Shown here piece by piece: positions 54,887 to 64,000 of a stretch of DNA of 64,000 nt. Below the pieces are notes generated by a model that worked only from the letters and a program-made list of their open reading frames with translations, did not search any database and was not told where the DNA came from. The first letter of the stretch is position 1. The number at the start of each line of letters is the position of its first letter. A program made the position numbers and the translations under genes. Origin of the DNA: Hermatobates lingyangjiaoensis (taxonomy: Eukaryota > Arthropoda > Insecta > Hemiptera > Hermatobatidae); assembly GCA_026182355.1 (NCBI GenBank), contig JAPFBL010000599.1:204594-268593 (forward strand). Reading direction: 5' to 3'.

Positions 54887-55260
54887 CAAGTTGTAACCTT
54901 ACACTTGTCACAGTGGACTTGTTTTGTTTTTTCACAAAGTTCATTTAGTTCTATTAACATCTAAATTTTTATTCCTTTTAATGTCTGTTTAACATTTAGA
55001 AAAATTTTATTCTGTGAATTTAATCTGTTTAATAATGATATATACCTGAAGATGATTTATGAAAAAATCGAAAGCTTGTAAGTGTAAAAAATATAATATT
55101 ATTGATTAAGCTAAAAGATTATTTCTTTAATGTCTCTGGGACAACTCCTCCATGAAATCACTCCCTACCAGAAAAAACTAGTAAGAAAACTAGAGAAAAC
55201 GAGCAGAAAAGTCGTAAATGCGGAAGCTGCCGTCTACTTTAATAATATATATATATATAT
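54887..55260 (+). mobile_element. PLE 5' end, right arm of palindrome, fam11
   Basis: The forward mirror of 54508-54863, with a centre of about 20 bp near 54866-54886. From the motif, 50 nt lead to ATG 55130. The frame is open for 38 residues: MSLGQLLHEITPYQKKLVRK then LEKTSRKVVNAEAAVYFN, ending in (TA)n at 55244. It stops about 16 residues before the usual LLP-x-YTNI junction. The arms are close to identical over about 350 bp. Confidence 0.85.
55043..55080 (+). ncRNA. Hammerhead-like motif, fam11, right arm
   Basis: TAC (55043-55045) pairs with GTA (55078-55080). CTGAAGA (55046-55052), extra T, hairpin GATT/AATC, GAA (55070-55072), palindrome AGCT, then T. The PLE start codon lies 50 nt downstream. 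Confidence 0.65.
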
Positions 55261-55261
55261 A

Positions 55262-55482
55262 TTTTCGTTGGAAATACGATCCAAAACGGACAAATATAGT
55301 TCAATATAGGCTAGGAAACATAGAGAAATCAAAAGAACACACTTATAGTCTCTAATTTTCGGTTTGAACCGTCTTCAGGAGAAGACGTCTACTCCTGAAG
55401 ACGGTTCAAACCGAAAATTAGAGACTGTAAGTGTGTTCTTTTGATTTCTCTATGTTTCATTGTCTATATTGAACTATATATA
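55262..55482. repeat. fam2 foldback, well preserved
   Basis: The left side begins with the complement of the fam2 tail (cgttggaaatacgatccaaa). Both motifs are intact, facing outward from a short centre (ggagaagacgtctactcc). Confidence 0.9.
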
Positions 55483-55657
55483 TATAAAGTCATCTGACTG
55501 AACAAAAAGCATTGTTTGGACACAAAGTTTACAAACAAACTACATGAAGTTCAATTTACTTCAGACGTATCTATTTCAAAAGATATGCTACATAATACTT
55601 AACATAAATGTGTCAATTGTTTTGATTGTAGAATCAGATATGGTTGGAGACCCAACC

Positions 55658-55700
<43 letters not shown>

Positions 55701-55999
55701 GCATTGCGTATCATGTGTGTGCTTAGTATTTTTTGAGTCGACCTCGAAGATTGGCATTATTCAAACAGGTTGAGTTTATATTGTCATAATAAGGGAAGGT
55801 TGATTTGTGTTAATGATTGTGAATGTATTATCTGTTGAGAAATAAGAATTTCTATGCATTGTTAGTGTGAGATGCTGTAGGTGTTGTTTGACAGAGGGGT
55901 TGTTAGCAGAGGATTTGGGTTTTTCAGAAGGTCTCTGCTTAAAGAGGTCCTCTTCAGCTTAGTCTACTGCAAGGTTGACTCTGCCACTGTGATTAGCCA
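55483..55999. other. Spacer with (TA)n
   Basis: (TA)n at 55660-55697. A hairpin-rich patch at 55915-55960 (cagaaggtctctgcttaaag; aggtcctcttcagc) has a CTGAAGA box on the reverse strand but no convincing GAA half. Confidence 0.4.
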
Positions 56000-56340
56000 T
56001 TGAGATGAGATCGGTTGACCGGGCAGGTACAATAAAGCTTTGATTAGGGCACACGACGCGCACGCAGGGGGTTGTAGGCCACCCTCTCACTCACACACAC
56101 ACACACACACAGGAGGGGGTGGGTGGGTGCAAACATCATCCCCCCCCACCTCTAATTACATCATTCATCCACCACACCCCAGACGTCTGCATTGTTGTCA
56201 CGGCCTGTGGGGGCGTGCGTTTAATTTCCCTAATCTCTTCTCAAAGGTGCCAATTCAAAGTGCAACGCGTGACCTTTTCTTCTATTTGAACACTGTTCTT
56301 CTTCCACATAAGTAGGTCATTGCTGCGCACCCCTCTTTCA
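56000..56340. other. GC-richer patch
   Basis: Contains (CA)n at 56090-56110, a C run and gggtgggtgggtgc. Several CpGs (acgacgcgcacgcag). No gene visible beside it. Confidence 0.4.
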
Positions 56341-56564
56341 ACATTCATCACGTGACTAATAAATTACATTTCGATTCATCTAAAATAAATCAAAACTTTA
56401 CCCCTCTTATCGGATTTAATTTAATAATTTATAAAAACAAAATCCTTTATGTTAATTCCCACATCTACATTACTAGTTTTCCAAATTCAATAATTCAAAC
56501 AGCAACTCACTTTTTAATTGAAACCACATTAGGTATAAGTAGTTTTGGGACGATTCTTAAATTT

Positions 56565-57172
56565 TTTCCGATTCGGATACCAAGTACGATCTAGCAAAAT
56601 GTTGATTAACGATTCCGAAACCAAGTATGATCTAGGAAAATGTTGAGCAACGATTCCGAAACCAAGTATGATCTAGGAAAATGTTAGTTAACGATTCCGA
56701 AACCAAGTATGATCTAGGAAAATGTTGATTAACGATTCCGAAAAACAGTTCGATCTAGAAAAATGTTGATTAACGATTCCGATACCAAGTACGATCTAGG
56801 AAAATGTTGATTAATGATTCCGATACCAAGTTCGATCTTGGAAAATGTTGATTAACGATTCCGAAACCAAGTATGATCTAGGAAAATGTTGAGCAACGAT
56901 TCCGAAACCAAGTATGAACTAGGAAAATGTTGATTAACGATTTCGAAACAAAGTACGAACTAGGAAAATGTTGATTAACGATTCCGAAACCAAGTACGAT
57001 CTAGAAAAATGTTGATTAACGATTCCGAAACCAAGTACGATCTAGAAAAATGTTGATTAATGATTCCGAAACCAAGTATGATCTAGGAAAATGTTGATTA
57101 ACGATTCCGAAACCAAGTATGATCTAGGAAAATGTTGATTAACGATTCCGATACCAAGTACGATTCCAATTC
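56565..57172 (+). repeat. 41-bp tandem array
   Basis: About 14-15 units of gaaaccaagtatgatctagg then aaaatgttgattaacgattc and c. Variation is by single bases. Confidence 0.95.
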
Positions 57173-57630
57173 CTTCTAGATTCTACCTGTATATCCTCAA
57201 TAACTAAACTAGCTTAATTAATTTTTGTATTGGCCTTATTTGTTCAATGTATAACAAACATCAGAAAAATTATAAATGAAACTAGATGTCGTTGCACATA
57301 GGTAGGAATAGTGAAACATTATTTCTCCTGTATCTGCCTGTCATTCTATTTCGTTTTGGTGAATAAAGAGTAGTCAACTATATATTTAGCCTTTTAAATT
57401 CAATTATTCAAATCACAACGCGCTTATTAATTGACACCACATTTTTTATAAGTGGTGTAACACATAACTATGTGTTAATAGTTTTAACTTTTCAAATTTC
57501 CTCTTTTATCTTACCTATTTTCTTTTTTATTGGGTGTTAAATGTTTTCCATTTTATTTTAATAGTGACCTTTGTTGAATACCCGACAGAATATGTAAGAT
57601 ATTTCTTCACTAGTTTTAACTGCAATCCAG
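57173..57630. other. Spacer, nothing recognised
   Basis: AT-rich, no signal. Confidence 0.45.
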
Positions 57631-58082
57631 ATATAATGAGACCTGATCCAAACTAGGTAAATTGTATACGTTCCACATAATGTGGTCTCATCCAAACTAG
57701 GTAAATTGTATACTTTCCACATAATTTGGCCTCATCCAAACTAGGTAAATTGTATACTTTCCACTTAATTTCGTCTCATCCAAACTAGGTAAATTGTATA
57801 CGTTCTACATAATGTGGCCTCATCCAAACTAGGTAAATTGTATACTTTCCACATAATGTGGCCTCATCCAAACTAGGTAAATTGTATACGTTCCACATAA
57901 TGTGGCCTCATCCAAACTAGGTAAATTGTATACTTTCCACATAATGTGGCCTCATCCATACTAGGTAAATTGTATACGTCCACATAATATGGCCTCATCC
58001 ATACTAGGTAAATTGTATACGTTCCACATAATGTGGCCTCATCCAAATTAGGTAAATTGTATACGTTCCACACTACTTAAAC
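57631..58082 (+). repeat. 44-bp tandem array
   Basis: About ten units of aggtaaattgtatacgttcc then acataatgtggcctcatcca and aact. aggtaa occurs at 57655, 57699 and onward at 44 bp. Confidence 0.95.
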
Positions 58083-59104
58083 GGTTTACCTGAGGTGTTT
58101 CCATTTCATTCGTCTATATCTAGGTAATCTATTTGTATACGTTATAGACATAATATAGGCCTCAATCCAATACTAGTTTGGAATCATTGTATACATTTCC
58201 ACATAATGATGGCCTCATCCATACTAGGTAAATGTTGTATAACGTTTCCGACATACGATATGGCCTCATCTATACTAGGTAAATTGTAATTAACGATTCT
58301 ACGATAATGTGGCCAAGTCATCAATCTAGGTAAATTGTGATTAACGATTCCGAAACCAATGTGGCCTCATCCATACTAGGAAAATGTGTATACAGTATCT
58401 ACATATATGTAGCAATCATCAAACCACAATATGAAAATTGGTATACTTTCCACATAGATGCTCATTCAAACTAGTAAAAGTGGTCTTGTTTTCATTTGTT
58501 ATTGTGTTCAATAATTGATTGGCCTCATCCATACGTGTTTATGTGAAAACTTTATATAATTATACATATAATGATCAAGCCACAATCCAAGACTAGGGAA
58601 AACAAGACTAAGATCTTTCCACCATAACAAGCTGGTCTCGTCAGAGTCAAAAACCCAAACTCAGTGTTAAATTGGTTTATGACGTCCTGACATAATGACC
58701 GGCTCATCCATACTAGGTTGAAGATCTGTAGTACCTGTTTTCCATTACATTATTGTGTTGCCTCATTCGATTGTTATTTCACGTGTTATGTGAAATCTGT
58801 TATACTATTACACATATATGTTTTGTTCTTCTCAGAATTTCGTCTAGGTTAATTATTTGTATACGTACCACATAATTATTGGACAACTCATTCGTACTAG
58901 GTGAATTGTATGACAATTCAGGACTATAATGTGACATTCTAGAACCTAAAATTATGGTAAATTGTATACGTTTCTACAAAACATTTATCATACAAATTAA
59001 AGTCCTTATTTACTCAAGGCTAGCTTCTACCACGAAGCTAATCTTCGAGTTAATTAAATCTATTTGAATATATAGAATATATAGTCAATTCCAATACTGT
59101 TTGG
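58083..59104. other. Blended segment: arrays merged with downstream sequence
   Basis: Phrases of the 44-bp unit, the 41-bp unit and the sequence at 59060-59905 alternate within a few bases. The order of 58414-59065 follows 59290-59905: fam1 foldback, second fam1 foldback, ttttgttcttctcagaattt, then caaggctagcttctaccac. The 44-bp phrases cctcatccatactagg and gtatacgt are mixed in. See findings for the interpretation. Confidence 0.75.
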
Positions 59105-59275
59105 AATCATTTATCATTGACAAAGATGATATCATAGAGGAAAATGTTGATTAACGTTTCCGAAACGAAGTACTATCTAGGAAAATGTTAATTAACGATT
59201 CCGAAACCAAGTATGATATAGGAAAATGTTGATTAACGATTCCGAAACGAAGTATGATCTAGGAAAATGTTATAT
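59105..59275 (+). repeat. 41-bp array, second block
   Basis: About four units of the same 41-bp repeat as 56565-57172 (gattaacgattccgaaacga; gtatgatctaggaaaatgtt), ending at (TA)n 59271-59290. Confidence 0.9.
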
Positions 59276-59289
59276 ATATATATATATAT

Positions 59290-59430
59290 AACAATGATCA
59301 AACCACAATATGAAAATGGGAAAAGAAGACAAGATCTTTCAACTGTAACAAGTGGTCTTGTTTTCCCATTTGTATATTGTGGTTTGATAATTGATTGGTA
59401 TTTTACGAGTTTATGTGAAAACTTTATATA
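59290..59430. repeat. fam1 foldback, short
   Basis: The inner arms are deleted between cttgt and tttcccatttgtatattg, so no motif remains. (TA)n on both sides. Confidence 0.8.
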
Positions 59431-59452
59431 TATATATATATACATATAAATG

Positions 59453-59670
59453 ATCAAGCCACAATAAGAAATGGGAAAACAAGACTAAGATCTTTCAACC
59501 GTAACAAGCGGTCTTCGTCAGAGTCAAAAACCCAACTCAGTGTTCAGTTGGGTTTTTGACTCTGACGAAGACCGCTTGTTACGGTTGAAAGATCTTAGTC
59601 TTGTTTTCCCATTTCTTATTGTGTTTTGATCATTGATTGTTATTTCACGTGTTTATGTGAAATCTTTATA
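59453..59670. repeat. fam1 foldback, near-perfect
   Basis: Both motifs are intact, with aatgatcaagccacaataag on the left and gtttatgtgaaatctttata on the right. (TA)n follows at 59666-59690. Confidence 0.9.
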
Positions 59671-59689
59671 TATATATATATATATATAT

Positions 59690-60060
59690 AGTTTTGTTCT
59701 TCTCAGAATTTGGTCAGGGTTAATTATTTGAATACACCTTTTTTGGACAACGTTTCGTCTTTATTTTATGACAAAATCAGGACTAGAATGGACATTCTAG
59801 AACCTAAAAACAATGGACATTTATCTTATCTACAAAACATTTATCATAAAAATTTAAAAATCTTATTTACTCAAGGCTAGCTTCTACCACCGAAGCTAAT
59901 CTTGAGTAAATAAAATTTTTGGATTTATAACATGAATGCGATGTAGATAAGATAAATTTCTATTGTTTATGGGTTCTAGCCCTGAGGATGTCTTAAAATA
60001 AAGACGAAAGGTTGGCAAAAAAGTGATTTCAAACAATTAATCCTGACCAAATTCTAAGAA
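59690..60060. repeat. fam10 foldback
   Basis: Arms of about 165-200 bp from gttcttctcagaatttggtc to gaccaaattctaagaagaa, centre near 59890 (ctagcttctaccaccgaagc). Reverse-facing motif near 59747-59782 and forward at 59979-60016. Confidence 0.85.
59979..60016 (+). ncRNA. Hammerhead-like motif, fam10
   Basis: GCC (59979-59981) pairs with GGC (60014-60016). CTGAGGA, extra T, hairpin GTCTT/AAGAC, GAA (60006-60008), AGGT, T. The reverse-facing arm keeps the perfect palindrome ACGT (59750-59753). Confidence 0.6.
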
Positions 60061-60783
60061 GAAGAAAAAATCGAAATATCGACATTTAAGAGTTTGATTT
60101 GTACTTGGTGAACTAATTGAGTTGGAATTAATTTTAGTTCTATATATATATATATTTGACATATGTTGGAAGGTAGCGTGGAAGAGTTCTGGGTAGAGAT
60201 AGGGCAGGTGGAGATAGTCCGTGAAACACGAGCAGTAAGCATGCACTCTGATAGCTTGCGCATCGTCTGTAGATTTGTAGTGCCTGATCACAATAGCTTC
60301 TATACTAAAGATGCATAGTATATCACCGCGCTATACTTAACGGCTACACTAACCGTAACACTAGTCTTTTGCATGGTGATATATTTATATCATGGTGAAT
60401 CTTGCAGTTCAAAAAACAAAGAAATAGCCACTCATTTAATCATAATTTTATTAATCCTTCTAATTTATTAAAACTACTTTTCCTAGAAGACAAATAAGAG
60501 TATCAAGTAAAATAAAATCAATATCCGTAACAGATAAAAGAAAAAAATCAACGCCGAACTACCAAAAAATTCAGAAATAGAAAGGGAACAGGAGTTCAGT
60601 ACAAAGTGAGGCTCATGTTTAGGTGGCCAATATTCTTATATCACCGAGGGACTGTGCAACCTCTATACCTATTAGCAGAATAACGACGGAGACTTCCCTG
60701 GGCGGCGAGTAACTAGGTCTTTCTAAGAACCCCAGTCATGGACATACAAACTACTCTCGTATTGGCCACCATCGTAACGAATG
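60061..60783. other. Spacer with small inverted repeats
   Basis: A possible repeat X end at 60105-60150. ggtggccaata (60621) and tattggccacc (60760) are an inverted pair about 150 bp apart. No family recognised. Confidence 0.4.
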
Positions 60784-60798
60784 ATATATATATATATA

Positions 60799-60880
60799 TG
60801 AAAATAGCTAGGAGGTCAAAATCTATTAATAAAAGGGTCGTGAATGCAGAAACTGCGATTGTAATAATAATAATAAATAT
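60799..60880 (+). pseudogene. PLE N-terminal fragment, short
   Basis: Frame reads KIARRSKSINKRVVNAETA then runs into an (ATA)n/(TA)n tract at 60865. It sits between TA repeats (60784-60799 and 60873-60897). The NAETA block identifies it with the fragments at 32.9 and 42.6 kb. Confidence 0.6.
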
Positions 60881-60897
60881 ATATATATATATATATT

Positions 60898-61083
60898 TCA
60901 CTTTATAAAACGAAACACGATCCAAACTGGACACAATACGAGTTCGAAAAACAAGAAGAATAACAGAGAGTAAGGAAACACTAGTAGGGTTGCCGGGTTG
61001 GTCGGGAAGACGGATTACCCGAAAATTTCAGTCTGTAAGTGTGTTTCCTTATTCTGTGTGTTACTCTTCTTGATATTTGAACT

Positions 61084-61085
<2 letters not shown>
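60898..61085. repeat. fam2/fam4-type foldback, motif partly lost
   Basis: The left outer arm has aacacgatccaaactggaca, and aggaaacactag pairs loosely with the right arm gtgtttccttattctgtgtg. The right motif reads gggaagacggattacccgaa then aatttcag, so the CTG of the box is lost. (TA)n follows at 61086-61120. Confidence 0.6.
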
Positions 61086-61120
<35 letters not shown>

Positions 61121-61682
61121 CAATGATTTGGTTGAATAAGAATATATTCTACAAAACTGACAAGATTTATGTTTTATACAATTTGTTATTGTATAAACTA
61201 TCAGATGTTGTTTAAGAACATCTTATGATTGTATGTTACTGGAATTGTTGTCAATATATTTCCTATGTTTGTTATAATTGGTATGATATATCCAATAGTT
61301 ATCGCCAAGTGATTCTGATAGTACCTAAGCAAAGAATTCGATTTATTTCAGTTCACTGACAGAACGCTGGGAAGAATCCCTGGCCTGATGGTATATTCTG
61401 TCTCCTCCTCCACCAAGGCCTCTTCCTCGACTGATTGGTGGGAGGAGGGGGGAGGGTTTCATGGACGTCCATGACGCAGTCATCATTCTACTCTTTCGTG
61501 ACATCCTCACCTCATTATTACAATCATCATTAAACTTATCATATATTAATTAGTTTTCGTTAGGAGAACTGGTTTACAGTTATCTTTTTATTATAAGACA
61601 AAATATTTTGAAGTTTTTGTCAAGATAACAAAGATAAAATAATTGTTTAGACTTATACTGTTTTATTTGACTTAGAAAAACT

Positions 61683-61683
<1 letters not shown>
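61121..61683. other. Spacer with GC-richer patch
   Basis: 61370-61510 is GC-richer with ggtgggaggaggggggaggg and palindrome catggacgtccatg. The rest is AT-rich. Confidence 0.4.
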
Positions 61684-61717
<34 letters not shown>

Positions 61718-61723
61718 TTAAAG

Positions 61724-61822
61724 CATGGAAGTGTCCGAGGTGGACCTCGCAAGGGTGGTCAACGCAGTGCTAAGCACCAATTTTGACAATTACTCCGCAA
61801 AACAGTACCTAGGCCACGAGTA
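61724..61822 (+). pseudogene. Possible PLE N-terminal relic
   Basis: Frame MEVSEVDLARVVNAVLSTNF then DNYSAKQYLGHE to TAA. The nucleotides ggtggtcaacgcag resemble the ggtcaacgcagaagctgctg block of the 42.6 kb fragment, and the following bases align loosely. Unlike the other fragments, TA repeats precede it and a SINE follows. Confidence 0.3.
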
Positions 61823-61839
61823 ATAGACAAGCTAAAGCC

Positions 61840-62030
61840 CGCTAATGTGGGGAGAGGACGTTAAGCCGTCGGTCACGAGCCTGTACGATGTCATGTACTC
61901 GTTAAAGATCCCCTACTCGAAATACACTTGAGTTAGGCAAAAATTTAGGACTCACAATGTAGAATCTGTAGAATCACCAGTCAAAAAAAAAAAAACCGGT
62001 AAACGGCTGACGTTATCACTCGCTAGTGGA
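61840..62030 (+). mobile_element. tRNA-derived SINE, copy 6, 5' truncated
   Basis: Body only: acgagcctgtacgatgtcat, cgaaatacacttgagttagg, an A run and 3' end accggtaaacggctgacgtt then atcactcgctagtgg. Same 3' end as copy 4. Confidence 0.8.
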
Positions 62031-62041
62031 TCGGTTTAAAC

Positions 62042-62684
62042 CATTGGTTCTCAACGTGGTCCACATGGACCCCCAGGGGTCCACAGAGGATTACTGGGGG
62101 TCCATGAGGAAAGCAGTATTCTGAAGGTCCATGACACGTGGTTAGGGCTCCATGTTAAGTTTAAATGAATTGATCAGCAAACCAAAAATAAATCAAAGCG
62201 TAATAAGCTTTGGCCGTACAATATTCAAACATAATGAAAATATAAGGCCTAATATCCTCGTCAGTTTTGTTAAAATGTTCCAATGCTTTAAAATTTTCTA
62301 TTGCACTTCTCTTTTTGGTACATTCAAAATTTATTCTGTTACTATTTATTTCAAGATACTTTATAAAATGTTATTGAAGAAATATGTTGTTATTGTTTTA
62401 AAAACATTTTTGTATTTTCGCATGCGTTGTAGATGTAATGAAAATATTTTATAAATAACGATATTCATTTACCTAAAAACAAATATTTATTTATAAAATC
62501 GTATAATTATGTTTTTTAAGTATCCGGGGGGAGTGGGGGTCCACAAGTAGCTTTTAGGGACTCCACAAGTAGCTTTTAGGGGTCCAAAAGTAAAGTAGCT
62601 TTTAGGGGGTCCACAAGTAGCTTTTAGGGGGTCCACAAGTAGCTTTTAGGGGGTCCACAAGCAAACAAAGGTTGAGAACCCCTG
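62042..62684 (+). mobile_element. hAT-type MITE, 643 bp, with perfect 8-bp target duplication
   Basis: gtttaaac at 62034-62041 and 62685-62692. Termini cattggttctcaacgtgg and the complement caggggttctcaaccttt are the inverted ends of the ZBED-type hAT group. The 100-residue frame at 62152-62454 shows no transposase motif. Confidence 0.9.
62527..62660 (+). repeat. About 24-bp tandem subrepeat inside the MITE
   Basis: ggggtccacaagtagctttta occurs about five times, extending the subterminal ggggtcca block of the element. Confidence 0.9.
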
Positions 62685-62714
62685 GTTTAAACGATAAAAA
62701 AACAAAAAATGCTA

Positions 62715-62885
62715 ACATACTCACCCACCCACGCACCCACCCAGCCATATACACACAGAGACTGATCATAAAACGACTTCTGTGGCCTCAAAACATATAA
62801 TTCCGTCAAAATCTCGAGATACATTTTTTTCATGATCACTATACTTTACATATAGTGAAGTAAAAAAAAAATGTAATGTTATTTT
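62715..62885 (-). repeat. Dispersed repeat P, copy 3, inverted
   Basis: Complement of 3335-3600: cctcaaaacatataattccg, gtcaaaatctcgaga and catgatcactatacttta. (CCCA)-rich start at 62722. Confidence 0.65.
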
Positions 62886-63330
62886 ATTGAAAGTTGTGTT
62901 AAATTGTCGTGATGTTGGATGGTTGCTACAAGTGGTTTTGTATTGGGATATGTTGCCTTTAAATGGCGATAGGTCATAGACTCGAAGAGAGTCCCACGCA
63001 GCATTCAAAGGCTTTCACACTGAACAGTCCTTCATTTAGGCAAGTCTTCCGTATTATTAAGTAATTAGCCTATTTCCATATGAAGAGCTATTATGATGAT
63101 TTCGTTCACTCCTTCATCTGATAAAGAGCAAAAGCAGACCCACTATCAAGATGGTAAGCTGAAAAAACCAGAAGGCATTAAGCAAAAAGGGATAAAGACT
63201 GAAGATAGCATTAATAATGTATTAATTGCGCAGATATTATAGGCTGATGAGAACCACAGCAAGAGGAAGCGGCCTTCCACATCGGCCAGAATTACCTCCA
63301 GCCAACTCTCTCAACATCTATTTCATTTCA
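62886..63330. other. Spacer, nothing recognised
   Basis: Less AT-rich than average. An 80-residue reverse frame overlaps repeat P and is unassigned. Confidence 0.4.
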
Positions 63331-63334
63331 ACTG

Positions 63335-64000
63335 AAAAAAAAAAAAAACTGGCAAACACCTATAAGTCGTGAAAACAGAAGTTACTTTTAAAAAAAAAAC
63401 AACTCGCAAACACCTATAAGTCGTGAAAACAGAAGTTACTTTAAAAAAAAAACAACTCGCAAACACCTATAAGTCGTGAAAACAGAAGTTACTTTAAAAA
63501 AAAAACTGGCAAACACCTATAAGTCGTGAAAACAGAAGTTACTTTAAAAAAAAAAAACAACTCGCAAACACCTATAAGTCGTGAAAACAGAAGTTACTTT
63601 AAAAAAAAAACAACTCGCAAACACCTATAAGTCGTGAAAACAGAACTTACTTTAAAAATAACAACTCGCAAACACCTACAAGTCGTGAAACCGAAGTTAC
63701 TTTAAAAAAAAACTCACAAGCACCTATAAGTCAAGAAAACAGAAGTTACTTTAAAAAAAAACTCACAAACACCTATAAGTCGTGAAAACAGAAGTTACTT
63801 TAAAAAAAAACTCACAAATAACTAACTATAAGTCGTGAAAACAAAAGTTACTTTTAACAAAAACAACTCGCGAACACCTATAAGTCGTGAAAACAGAAAT
63901 TACTTTAAAAAAAAAAACAACTCACAAACACCTATAAGTCGTGAAAACAGAAGTTACTTTTTAAAAAAAACAACTCACAAACACCTATAAGTCGTGAAAA
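63335..64000 (+). repeat. About 55-bp tandem array reaching the window end
   Basis: About 12 units of aacacctataagtcgtgaaa, acagaagttacttt, an A run of 7-12 and caactcgca or ctggca. Period varies with the A run. The array continues past the window. Confidence 0.95.

Noticed and set aside
62152..62454. 100-residue frame as a hAT transposase
   Set aside because: It lies inside the MITE but shows no zinc finger, catalytic or dimerisation motif; composition is AT-driven.
63335..64000. CRISPR-like direct repeats
   Set aside because: There are no unique spacers of constant length; it is a plain tandem satellite in an animal genome.

Overview
The window is a stretch of an animal nuclear genome, almost certainly an invertebrate. 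It is strongly AT-rich, dense in (TA)n microsatellites, and full of Penelope-like element (PLE) fragments, tRNA-derived SINEs, hAT-type elements and satellites. I found no intact host gene. Nearly all open frames are short, low-complexity or repeat-derived. I cannot name the phylum: the SINE and PLE content would fit several marine invertebrate groups.

The dominant theme is at least 13 families of short inverted-repeat (foldback) sequences, called fam1 to fam13 here, usually bordered by (TA)n. Their sequences differ, but each carries the same small RNA-like design near the middle of the foldback. The design is a CTGANGA box, a short hairpin, GAA, a 4-6 nt palindrome that begins with A and ends with T, one non-G base, and flanking strands that pair with each other. 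This is the layout of a small hammerhead ribozyme whose stem III would form between two molecules. Stem I and stem II sequences differ between families but stay paired. In several places the motif lies just upstream of a recognisable PLE start (about 32.4 kb, 42.6 kb, 54.6 kb, 55.1 kb). In one it lies downstream of a PLE GIY-YIG endonuclease relic (26.1-27.0 kb). The foldbacks therefore look like head-to-head pairs of PLE terminal (pLTR-like) fragments.

Layout. 1-9.3 kb: AT-rich spacer, SINEs, a 122-bp tandem array and a large inverted duplication (6.26-8.41 kb). 9.3-24.5 kb: dense foldbacks, a LINE relic, SINEs (one inside a tandem array) and a GC-rich block at 19.0-19.2 kb. 24.5-34.5 kb: G-element spacer, the PLE endonuclease relic and further foldbacks. 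34.5-37.4 kb: a hAT relic with transposase C-terminus and two fam1 insertions with target duplications. 38.3-39.0 kb: (GA)n-rich block. 39-46 kb: foldbacks and PLE N-terminal fragments. 46-50 kb: short tandem arrays, a CTCF-like site, CAT/CGT trinucleotides and a LINE tail. 51.2-53.8 kb: a 120-130 bp satellite. 54.4-55.5 kb: PLE palindrome. 56.6-59.3 kb: 41-bp and 44-bp arrays enclosing a segment that reads like a consensus blend. 59.3-64 kb: foldbacks, SINE, hAT MITE and a terminal array that runs off the window.

Nothing here forms an operon or pathway. The functional content is mobile-element biology: PLE protein relics, candidate self-cleaving RNA motifs and their mobilised short derivatives.
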